This document shows, piece after piece, positions 9,799-18,651 of a stretch of DNA of 64,000 bases. The notes below the pieces were generated by a model. It was given only the letters and a program-made list of their open reading frames with translations, ran no database searches and had not been told where the DNA came from. Numbering within the stretch: position 1 is the first letter of the stretch; the number at the start of each line of letters is the position of its first letter. Position numbers and translations under genes: made by a program. This DNA comes from Clostridium sp. AM58-1XD (GTDB lineage Bacteria > Bacillota > Clostridia > Lachnospirales > Lachnospiraceae), in assembly GCF_003464085.1 (NCBI RefSeq), contig NZ_QSDR01000009.1:62001-126000 (forward strand), given 5' to 3'.

Positions 9799-10066
9799 GT
9801 CCTTCTTCTCCTTTCAGTTCCAGAACCCAGTTTAAAATATCATCGATTACGGAAGTATTCAGCGTATAGTATATATACTTCCCACGTTTTTCATCATCTA
9901 TGATTCCAGCGCCCTTCAGGACGGTCAGATGATGGGAAACGGTCGCACCCGTCATGGAAAAACAGGCTCCTATTTCACCAGCCGACATGGGGCCTTTTCG
10001 CAGGAGCATCAGGATTTCCCGCCTCGTAGGATCAGACAGTGCTTTAAATTTGTCTCCAAATCCCAT
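9788..10066 (-). CDS. sdpR: ArsR-family repressor, SdpR-like
   Basis: A 92-residue winged-helix regulator (FKALSDPTRREILMLLRKG ... MTGATVSHHLTVLKGAGII). It lacks the CxC metal site of ArsR/SmtB sensors, fitting the SdpR subgroup, which controls its own operon and is titrated to the membrane by SdpI. The start chosen is the ATG at 10064-10066, with GAGGTGA four bases upstream; an ORF extending to 10126 adds 20 residues with no ribosome-binding site. A TTTAGAC-N12-GTCTAAA palindrome upstream is the likely operator. Confidence 0.9.
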   Translation of the reverse strand: MGFGDKFKALSDPTRREILMLLRKGPMSAGEIGACFSMTGATVSHHLTVLKGAGIIDDEKRGKYIYYTLNTSVIDDILNWVLELKGEEGHEK

Positions 10067-10153
10067 GGTGTCACCTCGTTTTCTTAATATTAATACAGCT
10101 GTTTCGGACGGCAAAATTTCGGACACATGATTGTGAAGGAAGTTTCACGATCC

Positions 10154-10192
10154 GAACAGATGTATATTTAGACGTTTAGAATATTGTCTAAA
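10154..10192 (-). promoter_or_regulatory. Promoter and palindromic operator for the sdpR-sdpI operon
   Basis: An inverted repeat TTTAGAC-N12-GTCTAAA spans 10167-10192. On the minus strand it overlaps a possible promoter (TAGACA and, 18 bases on, TATACA). A palindrome over the promoter of an ArsR-family gene is the expected place for autorepression. The binding protein is inferred, not shown. Confidence 0.5.
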
Positions 10193-10257
10193 TAAAGAAT
10201 ATCACAAACGGATTCAAAATGAAATTACAAATCTTTTACATTTTCTTACGAAACTGT

Positions 10258-10286
10258 TTTACATTTACATCGGTATCGTGTAAAAT
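10258..10286 (+). promoter_or_regulatory. Sigma-A type promoter of the rrf2 gene
   Basis: TTTACA (10258-10263) and TAAAAT (10281-10286) are separated by exactly 17 bases, about 50 bases ahead of the rrf2 start. The two boxes sit inside a loose TTTTACA...TGTAAAA symmetry that could bind the regulator itself; that part is speculative. Confidence 0.6.
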
Positions 10287-10338
10287 GGTTCTATATCCTA
10301 CTAAACAGATAAGAATAATAGGAAGGAGCATGATTTTC

Positions 10339-10761
10339 ATGAAAATATCCACCAAAGGGCGGTACGCCCTGCGGATGATGCTGGAATTCGCTCTTCATCC
10401 CGACGAATATACGAAAATTAATCAGGTTGCAGAACGCCAGCAGATTTCTGAAAAATACCTGGAACAGATTGTAACCGTCCTTACCAGGGCGGGATATGTT
10501 AAGAGCATACGCGGTTCCCAGGGGGGTTACCGCCTCTCCCGCGCCCCGTCTGAGTATACGGTAGGCATGATTCTACGGCTTACAGAAGGCAGTCTTGCTC
10601 CCGTACCGTGTCTGGAAGACGAGGTGAACCAGTGCGGACGCTCATCCTGCTGCGCTACCGTCAGTGTATGGAGGAAACTGGAATCGGCTATCAACGGCGT
10701 CGTAGACGGCATCACCCTCCAGGATCTCCTAGACGAACAGAATTCCCGTCCGCAGGAATAG
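10339..10761 (+). CDS. Rrf2/IscR-family transcriptional regulator
   Basis: A 140-residue regulator with an N-terminal winged helix (MKISTKGRYALRMMLEFA) and a dimerisation helix. It has a cysteine group (VPCLEDEVNQCGRSSCC) in the place where IscR binds its Fe-S cluster, so it may sense iron-sulfur or redox state. The start is the ATG at 10339: AAGGAG lies ten bases upstream, whereas the ATG at 10330 is almost on top of it. No isc/suf genes follow; the next gene is tcdA, whose E. coli homologue works with the cysteine desulfurase-like protein CsdA, so a sulfur link is plausible. Confidence 0.9.
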   Translation: MKISTKGRYALRMMLEFALHPDEYTKINQVAERQQISEKYLEQIVTVLTRAGYVKSIRGSQGGYRLSRAPSEYTVGMILRLTEGSLAPVPCLEDEVNQCGRSSCCATVSVWRKLESAINGVVDGITLQDLLDEQNSRPQE

Positions 10762-10812
10762 AACAGAAATAGAACAATTGTAAAACAAATTTATGGAGTA
10801 ATGGAGAGTTGT

Positions 10813-11565
10813 ATGATGGATTATGAATTTTCCAGAACCGAACTCCTTCTTGGCAGGGAAAATATGGAAAAGCTTTTCCGCTCCTCTGTCATCGTATTCG
10901 GAGTCGGAGGCGTCGGTTCTCATTGCATAGAAGCGCTGGCCCGCTGCGGCGTCGGCAGCTTTGTCCTCGTGGACAATGACGAAGTCGCCGTCACAAATCT
11001 GAACCGGCAGGCTGTTGCTTACCATTCCACAATCGGCCGGAAAAAGACAGCAGTCATGAAAGAAATCATCCTGGAGATCAATCCCAAAGCCAGGGTTCTT
11101 ACATCTGAGTCCTTTATCCTTGCGGACAACCTGGAAGATTTGCTTAAGGAGGCGGCGATGTTCCTTAACCGGCCGGAACATGATCCGGCAGACTATATCG
11201 TAGATGCCATAGACACTGTATCGGCCAAACTTGCGATCGCAGAATATGCCTCTTCGCATCACGTCCCCCTCATCGCATCTATGGGCACCGGCAACAAGCT
11301 CCATCCGGAGATGTTTGAGATCGCCGATATCTATGAAACTTCTGTCTGTCCCCTGTGCCGTGTCATGCGCAGGGAACTGAAGTCAAGAGGCATTCCATCT
11401 TTAAAGGTCTTATATTCCAGAGAACTGCCGTTAAAACCCCACTCATCAGAAGAGATTGCTTCTCCTGGTAAGCGTGCCGTTCCGGGCAGCATTTCCTTCG
11501 TTCCTCCGGCCGCCGGCCTGATGATCGCAGGAGAAGTCATACGCGGTCTTCTTGAAATAACGTAA
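10813..11565 (+). CDS. tcdA: tRNA threonylcarbamoyladenosine dehydratase TcdA (ThiF/E1-like)
   Basis: Cyclises N6-threonylcarbamoyladenosine at position 37 of ANN-decoding tRNAs in an ATP-dependent reaction. The E1-like nucleotide site GVGGVGSHCIEALARCG and the VDNDEVAVTNLNRQ segment are intact. The family signature TSVCPLCRVMRRELKSRGI and a final hydrophobic stretch follow. The ATG at 10813 has GGAGAG six bases upstream; the ATG at 10801 has no proper spacing. It is transcribed with rrf2 or from the same short intergenic space. Confidence 0.92.
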   Translation: MMDYEFSRTELLLGRENMEKLFRSSVIVFGVGGVGSHCIEALARCGVGSFVLVDNDEVAVTNLNRQAVAYHSTIGRKKTAVMKEIILEINPKARVLTSESFILADNLEDLLKEAAMFLNRPEHDPADYIVDAIDTVSAKLAIAEYASSHHVPLIASMGTGNKLHPEMFEIADIYETSVCPLCRVMRRELKSRGIPSLKVLYSRELPLKPHSSEEIASPGKRAVPGSISFVPPAAGLMIAGEVIRGLLEIT

Positions 11566-11653
11566 TGCATGATGAACTGTACTGACGGACCTGCAGCCTT
11601 TTAAACATAGCTACAGGCTGACAGTCCTGTTCCGCTATCTGAATAATTAAGAA

Positions 11654-11748
11654 AGAATCCCGCTCGCGGGATTCTCCGCCTGCGGAGGGTCGCTTCAGCG
11701 ACATCATTCCTTACCGCCGCAGGGCGATCCTGCCCGGAGGGTTTTTTT
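11654..11748 (+). terminator. Cluster of short hairpins ending in a T-run after tcdA
   Basis: Several small inverted repeats stand back to back: GAATCCCGC/GCGGGATTC, TCCGCC/GGCGGA-like pairs, GTCGCT/AGCGAC, and a GGGC/GCCC pair just before seven T's (11742-11748). The last hairpin with the T-run can act as an intrinsic terminator for tcdA. The others are more than a terminator needs. Confidence 0.6.
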
Positions 11749-12681
11749 GTTACATAGGATAATTCGGAGAACTTTCCTATGTAACAAAAGAATCAGGCGC
11801 CTACTCGATCGGCGCCTGATAAATTTCCCATAAAAATTAGTCGTCTTAAACTCATTGATAATTGCATTTTCATCCGTCTCATGGATCAGATGTACGATAT
11901 CCGCCACCTCATAAGAAGAGACGACCGTATGGAGCAGGTACATCTTTTTCCTGCTGTATCCGCCCACTGCTTCCACACAGGAAATTCCATGCCTGAATTT
12001 CCCCACATATGCCCGGATTACTTCATCTGCCTTCCGGGTAGTAATCTGAAGCGTCACCCTCTCATACCTGTGGTGGAAGGACGATATGATCTTTGTGGAC
12101 ACGAACTGGAACAGGATGGAATAGCCTGCATACTTCCAGCCGAAAATCAGCCCGAAAATCGAGAGAATCAGCACATTGCCCGCGAATACGTATCCCCAGA
12201 TCGATTTTCCTGTCTTATTGGAAACGTAAAGTGCAATAAAATCGGTTCCTCCTGTAGAGGCGTTGCCGCGAAGGGCGATCACGATGGAAAATCCCATCAG
12301 CACGCCTCCGAACAGTACATTCAGGATCTGATCCTGAAACATCACCTGAAAATCGCATATTTTTAAGAGCGCACTCGTCAGCAATACCTGAACAAGGGAA
12401 AACACCGTAAATTTCATATTAATACTTCGGCTGCAGAGAATTGCTACAGGAAGGTTCAGGAGCACCATGCCCAGCGATGTGGAAAAGTGGAATCCAAGAA
12501 GCTCTGCAACACGGTCCAGCAGTATGGCAATCCCAGTAAATCCGCCGGACAGCAGTCCCGCAGGATTAATAAATGCCTGAATCACATACGTCTGCAGAAC
12601 TGCGGAAATAATCACTGCAAATAAAGTAATCGTATATCGAACACGGATATCTTTTTTAATGTTCTTCCATCTCTCCAGCAT
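11704..12681 (-). CDS. YitT/DUF2179 family membrane protein with a frameshifted C-terminus
   Basis: Five or six membrane segments (about residues 15-165 of the product) precede a cytosolic DUF2179 domain (ERVTLQITTRKADEVIRAYV ... GISCVEAVGGYSRKKMYLLHTVV). The family role is unknown. The start is the ATG at 12681 with AGGA upstream; an ATG 18 bases earlier lacks one. The expected family ending FYQAPIE plus stop (TAG at 11801-11803) is present one frame over: a T is missing from the run near 11822 (AAATTTATC where AAATTTTATC is expected). The ORF therefore runs 32 codons too far, through its own terminator, into a basic tail. Restored length is about 293 residues, normal for the family. Confidence 0.87.
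   Translation of the reverse strand: MLERWKNIKKDIRVRYTITLFAVIISAVLQTYVIQAFINPAGLLSGGFTGIAILLDRVAELLGFHFSTSLGMVLLNLPVAILCSRSINMKFTVFSLVQVLLTSALLKICDFQVMFQDQILNVLFGGVLMGFSIVIALRGNASTGGTDFIALYVSNKTGKSIWGYVFAGNVLILSIFGLIFGWKYAGYSILFQFVSTKIISSFHHRYERVTLQITTRKADEVIRAYVGKFRHGISCVEAVGGYSRKKMYLLHTVVSSYEVADIVHLIHETDENAIINEFKTTNFYGKFIRRRSSRRLILLLHRKVLRIILCNKKTLRAGSPCGGKE
11745..11789. terminator. 15-bp perfect inverted repeat between convergent genes
   Basis: TTTTGTTACATAGGA (11745-11759) and its exact complement (11775-11789) flank a 15-base loop. It sits between the 3' ends of tcdA and yitT and ends in A/T runs on both sides, consistent with a bidirectional terminator or mRNA 3'-end stabiliser. Confidence 0.5.
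11792..11820 (-). terminator. Intrinsic terminator of the yitT-family gene
   Basis: ATCAGGCGCC (11792-11801) pairs with GGCGCCTGAT (11811-11820); on the minus strand the hairpin is followed by TCTTTTGTT. It overlaps the presumed original stop codon of the gene (TAG at 11801-11803). The present ORF reads through this terminator, which supports a frameshift in that gene. Confidence 0.65.
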
Positions 12682-12799
12682 AAAATGTTCCTGCCTCATT
12701 ATACATATTTATTTCTCCGTAAAGGATTTCTCTTCTCACATTCTACCCTTTTTTCGCATTAATAACAACATATAATTTATATAAGATATAATTAAAAAA

Positions 12800-12910
12800 G
12801 GAAGCGCTTTTCCCCCAAAAAGCACTCCCTTAGTCACGAACAACCCAACAACACTATATTTGTTACCCCGAATTTGTGAAACACAATTTTCAGCATTGTG
12901 TTTCCTGTGT
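12800..12910 (-). ncRNA. Candidate small RNA, or leaderless 20-residue peptide gene
   Basis: An isolated transcription unit: a near-consensus promoter (12914-12942), about 100 bases, then an intrinsic terminator (GGGAGTGCTTTT pairing with AAAAGCGCTTCC, followed by six T's). The 5' part forms a perfect 10-bp hairpin (12878-12887 with 12895-12904). Inside is an ORF of 20 codons (12834-12896, start MLKIVFHKFG) preceded by AGGA, whose ATG lies in that hairpin. Either a regulatory RNA or a tiny hydrophobic peptide is possible. No known RNA family is recognised. A longer 71-codon ORF here crosses the terminator and is not believed. Confidence 0.5.
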
Positions 12911-12913
12911 AAT

Positions 12914-12942
12914 AATATAGCTCTTTTACCTGCTTTTGTCAA
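12914..12942 (-). promoter_or_regulatory. Strong sigma-A promoter of the small transcription unit
   Basis: On the minus strand TTGACA (12937-12942), a 17-base spacer and TATATT (12914-12919). This is one of the best promoter matches in the window, yet no ordinary gene follows it before the terminator at 12800-12831. Confidence 0.7.
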
Positions 12943-13017
12943 CCGTTTCATTGTGATTTTTGCACAAATATTGGTATTCAGAATATACTTTTTTGTTTTT
13001 TATTTATAAATTCATTT

Positions 13018-13047
13018 TTCATAATTTCTCCAAAACTGCACATACTT
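13018..13047 (+). promoter_or_regulatory. Possible forespore (sigma-F/G type) promoter of gerA
   Basis: TTCATA (13018-13023), 17 bases, then CATACTT (13041-13047), about 33 bases ahead of the gerA start. It resembles the -35/-10 of forespore sigma factors, which would suit a germination gene. The match is loose and short. Confidence 0.35.
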
Positions 13048-13079
13048 CTTCTATGCCAAGTTTATAAAAGGAGTTTATT

Positions 13080-14498
13080 ATGCAGTTTTCGAAGAACTTA
13101 TCTGAAAATATGAAACAATTACAGAAAACCCTGCAGGTGGATACCAACTTCGACGTCGTCTATCGTACCATTCAGATCGGCGGCCGGGAAGCATGTCTGT
13201 ATTTTGTAGACGGCTTTACAAAGGATGAGGTCCTGCTCCGCCTGATTCAGGGCTTTACCAGCCTGAAACCAGATGATATGCCGGAAGATGCCCACGGATT
13301 TTCCAAAAAATATCTTCCCTATGGTGAAGTGGGACTGATTAAAGATGAAAATACCATGGTTACCCAGCTGCTTATGGGCATCACCTGCCTTTTCATTGAC
13401 GGATATGATTCCTGCCTGACGATTGACTGCCGAACATATCCTGCCCGCAGTGTGGGCGAACCAGAAAAAGACAAGGTCCTGCGGGGTTCCAGAGACGGCT
13501 TTGTGGAAACTCTGATTTTTAATACGGCGCTGATCCGGCGGCGTATCCGTGATCCAAAACTGACGATGGAAATTATGACAGCCGGAGAGAGCTCCCATAC
13601 GGATATCGCCATATGTTATATGAAAAACAGGGTCGACGAAAACCTGCTCTACATGATTAAGACCAGGATCGAAAACCTTCATGTGGACGCCCTGACAATG
13701 AACCAGGAAAGCCTTGCCGAGTGCATCTATCCGCACAAATGGTACAATCCGTTCCCCAAATTCAAATTTTCCGAACGGCCCGATACGGCAGCTGCCTCCA
13801 TTCTGGAAGGCAATATCATCATACTGGTGGACAATTCTCCTGCCGCCATGATCCTGCCTTCCTCTGTATTCGATATTATCGAGGAAGCAGACGATTACTA
13901 TTTTCCTCCTGTGACAGGTACTTATCTGCGCCTTTCCAGGATGACAATATCCCTGCTTTCCCTGCTGCTGACCCCGATCTGGCTGCTTTTAATCCAGAAT
14001 CCCGACTATATTCCATCCTGGCTGGAATTCATACAGCTGGCCGACGAAACGCACGTGCCGATCATATGGCAGCTTCTGATCCTGGAATTTGCCATCGACG
14101 GCCTTCGGCTGGCGGCCGTCAACACTCCCAGCATGCTGACTACGCCTCTGAGTGTTATCGCCGGTATCGTTCTGGGTGAATACTCGGTGAAATCCGGCTG
14201 GTTCAACAGCGAAACCATGCTCTATATGGCCTTCGTGACCATTGCCAACTATTCCCAGTCCAGCTTTGAACTGGGCTATGCGCTGAAATTCATGCGCGTA
14301 ATCATCCTGATCCTCACAGCTGTTTTCAACGTATGGGGATTTGCGGCCGGAGTAATTTTATCCGTATGTGCCGTCGTCTTTAACAAAACCATAGCAGGAA
14401 AAAGCTATATATATCCGATTATGCCATTCAGCTGGAATGAAATACGCAAGCGTTTTCTGCGCGGGCGTCTGCCTCATACCGACAAGGCCTCTCATTAA
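13080..14498 (+). CDS. Spore germination protein, GerA/SpoVAF family A subunit
   Basis: A 472-residue protein with the soluble N-terminal GerA domain (about 1-270, including GSRDGFVETLIFNTALIRRRI and EGNIIILVDNSPAAMILPS) and a C-terminal block of about five membrane segments containing LRLAAVNTPSMLTTPLSVIAG. Such proteins sense germinants or assist receptors in the spore inner membrane. No B (permease) or C (lipoprotein) partner gene is adjacent, so it is an orphan A subunit, comparable with SpoVAF. Start ATG with AAAGGAG seven bases upstream. It ends in a short basic tail. Confidence 0.9.
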   Translation: MQFSKNLSENMKQLQKTLQVDTNFDVVYRTIQIGGREACLYFVDGFTKDEVLLRLIQGFTSLKPDDMPEDAHGFSKKYLPYGEVGLIKDENTMVTQLLMGITCLFIDGYDSCLTIDCRTYPARSVGEPEKDKVLRGSRDGFVETLIFNTALIRRRIRDPKLTMEIMTAGESSHTDIAICYMKNRVDENLLYMIKTRIENLHVDALTMNQESLAECIYPHKWYNPFPKFKFSERPDTAAASILEGNIIILVDNSPAAMILPSSVFDIIEEADDYYFPPVTGTYLRLSRMTISLLSLLLTPIWLLLIQNPDYIPSWLEFIQLADETHVPIIWQLLILEFAIDGLRLAAVNTPSMLTTPLSVIAGIVLGEYSVKSGWFNSETMLYMAFVTIANYSQSSFELGYALKFMRVIILILTAVFNVWGFAAGVILSVCAVVFNKTIAGKSYIYPIMPFSWNEIRKRFLRGRLPHTDKASH

Positions 14499-14573
14499 TT
14501 AAAAGCCCTGGATATTCCTGCTGCGCCTTAAAGCTTCAGCGGACAGGCGCTCAAATCAGCTGTGGAAATCGAT

Positions 14574-14602
14574 TTGACGTACTTTTACAGATACAGTATA
14601 CT
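14574..14602 (+). promoter_or_regulatory. Sigma-A promoter of the OGG1-type glycosylase gene
   Basis: TTGACG (14574-14579), 17 bases, TATACT (14597-14602), about 55 bases ahead of the start codon. It gives the glycosylase gene its own transcription, separate from gerA. Confidence 0.65.
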
Positions 14603-14656
14603 ACGTAAAAAGAGAAACCGATTATACACATTCTGATAAGAAAGACAGGTCTGAAT

Positions 14657-15511
14657 ATGATTAAAATAACAACCGATTATTTCCAGATTGACCAGATTGC
14701 CGATTCCGGCCAGTGCTTCCGCATGAATCCCCTCCCGGAAGGCGGCTATTCGGTAATCAGCTGCGGCCGTTTCCTGAAAATTTCACAGGAAGGAACTTCC
14801 ATTACCTTCGACTGCCCGGAAGAAGACGTCCCTTTCTGGCATGAATATTTCGATTTAAACGGTGATTACCGCCGGATGGCCGCTTCTGTCCTGCCTCATG
14901 ACCATTACCTGAAACAGGCTGCTGAATTTGGAAAGGGCATACGCATTCTGAAGCAGGATCCTTGGGAAATGATCATCACGTTTATTATTTCCCAGCAAAA
15001 GACCATTCCGAAAATCAAGGAAGCAGTGGAGCAGCTGAGCATGCATTACGGAAAGAAAAAGAAGGTGCAGGATTGCACCTTCTATTCCTTCCCCACTCCT
15101 GAGGAACTGTCACTTGCTTCTGTCCAGGATCTGATGGACCTGAAACTGGGTTACCGGGCAAAATACATATACAGGACGTGCCGCGATACAAAAGACGGCG
15201 TTCTCGACATCGCCTCTCTTTCCACCATGGATTATGACAGCGCTATGGACTATCTTTCCCGCTTTTACGGAATCGGCCGGAAGGTCGCCAACTGCATCTG
15301 CCTTTTCGGCCTTCATCATATCGACGCTTTTCCTGTAGATACATGGATACAGAAGATCCTTCAGCGGGAATACTATTTAAAAAAATATGACAAGCTTCCA
15401 AAATGCAAAGTATATGATACGATCATTCAGGAGCATTTCGGACGCTACCGCGGCTATGCCGGCGTCATGCAGCAATACATATTCTATTACGAGAGAAACC
15501 GGCAGGATTAA
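14657..15511 (+). CDS. 8-oxoguanine DNA glycosylase/AP lyase, OGG1 type
   Basis: Removes 8-oxoguanine opposite cytosine. The 284 residues begin with the OGG1 N-terminal domain (FQIDQIADSGQCFRM) and continue with the helix-hairpin-helix-GPD domain: YGIGRKVANCICLFG carries the catalytic Lys and FPVDTWI the catalytic Asp. This OGG1-like form is common in Clostridia in place of Fpg. With mutY in the same window it provides the second arm of 8-oxoG defence. Its stop overlaps the convergent MATE gene by four bases. Confidence 0.93.
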   Translation: MIKITTDYFQIDQIADSGQCFRMNPLPEGGYSVISCGRFLKISQEGTSITFDCPEEDVPFWHEYFDLNGDYRRMAASVLPHDHYLKQAAEFGKGIRILKQDPWEMIITFIISQQKTIPKIKEAVEQLSMHYGKKKKVQDCTFYSFPTPEELSLASVQDLMDLKLGYRAKYIYRTCRDTKDGVLDIASLSTMDYDSAMDYLSRFYGIGRKVANCICLFGLHHIDAFPVDTWIQKILQREYYLKKYDKLPKCKVYDTIIQEHFGRYRGYAGVMQQYIFYYERNRQD

Positions 15512-16896
15512 TTTGATTCCGGAATTTTCTCTTCCAACGTATTCACCTGGCGCTTCACTACTCTCCTTAAAAACAGCACGCTCAAGCCGAAGGAAAACAG
15601 TTCTGCGATAGGGAAAGACCACCAGATCGCAGAGAGCCCTCCAATTTTAGCCAGGATATACGCTGACGGAAGCAGTACGAGAAGCTGACGCACGATCGAA
15701 ACGATCAGGCTTAAAAAGCCATGTGACATAGCTTGAAAAACGGATGAACAGATAATACAGAAACCGGCCAGCAGAAAGCTGATGCTGATGATTCTGAGTG
15801 CCGGAACTCCAATTTCCATCATGTTGTCGGAGGCATTGAAAATGGCCAGCAGACCGCCTGTATACAATTGGAAAACAGAAAATCCCGCAACCATGATCAC
15901 CATTGCACAGACAATACCGGAAAAAATCGCCTGCTTGATCCTCTTTCCCTTTCTCGCTCCATAATTATATGCAATAATCGGAACGAGGCCATTGTTCATT
16001 CCGAATACAGGCATAAATATAAAGCTCTGTATTTTGAAATAAACGCCGAACACTGCCGCTGCCGTAGATGTAAATGCGATCAGAATTTTGTTCATTCCAA
16101 ATGTCATGACAGAGCCGATGGACATCATTATGATGGATGGTATCCCCACGCTGTAAATTCCCCGCACCGTGTGGCCGGACCATGAAAATCCCTTCAGAGA
16201 AACATGGATTTCCCTGTTTTTCTCCCTGTTGAACCAGTATGCCATCACAGCCGCTACCATCTGTCCCGTTACAGTTGCTGCAGCAGCGCCTGAGACGCCC
16301 ATCTTCGGGAAGCCAAACAGTCCGAAAATCATAATCGGGTCCAGGATAATATTGATAATCGCTCCCGTTCCCTGCGTTACCATCGTATAGATTGTTTTTC
16401 CTGTTGACTGAAGAAGGCGTTCAAACGTCATCTGAAATGCCATTCCAAACGAGAAAACGCAGCAGATCAGCAGATAATCACGGCCGTATTCGATGATCTG
16501 TGTATCTGCTGTCTGGATCGTGTAAAAGGAATTTGCAAACAGCAGCCCGAATGCCAGAAACGCGATATAGCTGATTCCTGCAAGAATAACTCCGTGGTCT
16601 GCCACGCTGTTCGCTTTTTCCGTATTCTTTTCTCCTAGGCTTCGGGAAAGCAGTGCATTGATACCTACTCCTGTTCCTGAAAACACGGAAATCATAAGGT
16701 TCTGTACGGGAAATGCCAGTGAAACCGCGGTCAGTGCATTCTCATTCAGCCTTGCGACGAACATGCTGTCCACGATATTGTACAGGGCCTGTACCAGCAT
16801 GGAAATCATCATCGGCAGGGACATGCTGATCAAAAGTTTCGGCACCGGCATGGTACCCATTTTATTTTCCGTCTTTGGTATTTCTTTTCTGTCCAT
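15508..16896 (-). CDS. MATE family efflux transporter (NorM/MepA-like)
   Basis: About twelve membrane segments and the MATE signatures LPMMISMLVQALYNIVDSMFVARL and GTGAIINIILDPIMIFG-like (split here for length: GTGAIINIILDPIM, then IFGLFG). It probably exports a cationic compound using a cation gradient. The ATG at 16896 has GGAG nine bases upstream; an ATG at 16911 has none. It is not closely similar to the MATE gene at 7.7-9.1 kb. It is a single gene, convergent with the glycosylase gene and followed by no clear terminator. Confidence 0.9.
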   Translation of the reverse strand: MDRKEIPKTENKMGTMPVPKLLISMSLPMMISMLVQALYNIVDSMFVARLNENALTAVSLAFPVQNLMISVFSGTGVGINALLSRSLGEKNTEKANSVADHGVILAGISYIAFLAFGLLFANSFYTIQTADTQIIEYGRDYLLICCVFSFGMAFQMTFERLLQSTGKTIYTMVTQGTGAIINIILDPIMIFGLFGFPKMGVSGAAAATVTGQMVAAVMAYWFNREKNREIHVSLKGFSWSGHTVRGIYSVGIPSIIMMSIGSVMTFGMNKILIAFTSTAAAVFGVYFKIQSFIFMPVFGMNNGLVPIIAYNYGARKGKRIKQAIFSGIVCAMVIMVAGFSVFQLYTGGLLAIFNASDNMMEIGVPALRIISISFLLAGFCIICSSVFQAMSHGFLSLIVSIVRQLLVLLPSAYILAKIGGLSAIWWSFPIAELFSFGLSVLFLRRVVKRQVNTLEEKIPESN

Positions 16897-16979
16897 ATAT
16901 CCATTCTCCATTCTGAATTCTTTTGTCTAACCAGGCATAACATGTACGCTCCGCTCGCATGTCACCGCCTTCAACCAAA

Positions 16980-17022
16980 GAGAAATCCGGATTGCGGCCA
17001 AAGCCGTATCTCCGGATTTCTC
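16980..17022 (-). terminator. Terminator hairpin of guaB
   Basis: GAGAAATCCGGA (16980-16991) pairs with TCCGGATTTCTC (17011-17022), with T-rich sequence downstream on the minus strand, 34 bases after the guaB stop. Confidence 0.65.
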
Positions 17023-17055
17023 CATTCAGTTATATCTATAATACCATTTTCTCCA

Positions 17056-18534
<1,479 letters not shown>

Positions 18535-18579
18535 TTATTATTAAATATTTTAATAAATACTTTAAGGTTATTAGTACTT

Positions 18580-18608
18580 AATTTAACAGAATTTCCCTCT
18601 CTTGTCAA
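18580..18608 (-). promoter_or_regulatory. Sigma-A promoter of guaB
   Basis: TTGACA (18603-18608, minus strand), 17-base spacer, TAAATT (18580-18585), about 70 bases upstream of the guaB ATG. No purine riboswitch-like structure is evident in the short leader. Confidence 0.6.
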
Positions 18609-18651
18609 ACATACAATCATTAATTTTACTTATCCAAACTTATTAAACGCT

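Noticed and set aside
11745..11789. Insertion sequence end or att site
   Set aside because: The 15-bp inverted repeat has a 15-base loop, no transposase or integrase nearby and no target duplication; a terminator between convergent genes is simpler.
12736..12951. A 71-codon minus-strand ORF upstream of yitT
   Set aside because: It begins between the promoter boxes of the small unit and crosses its terminator; no ribosome-binding site.
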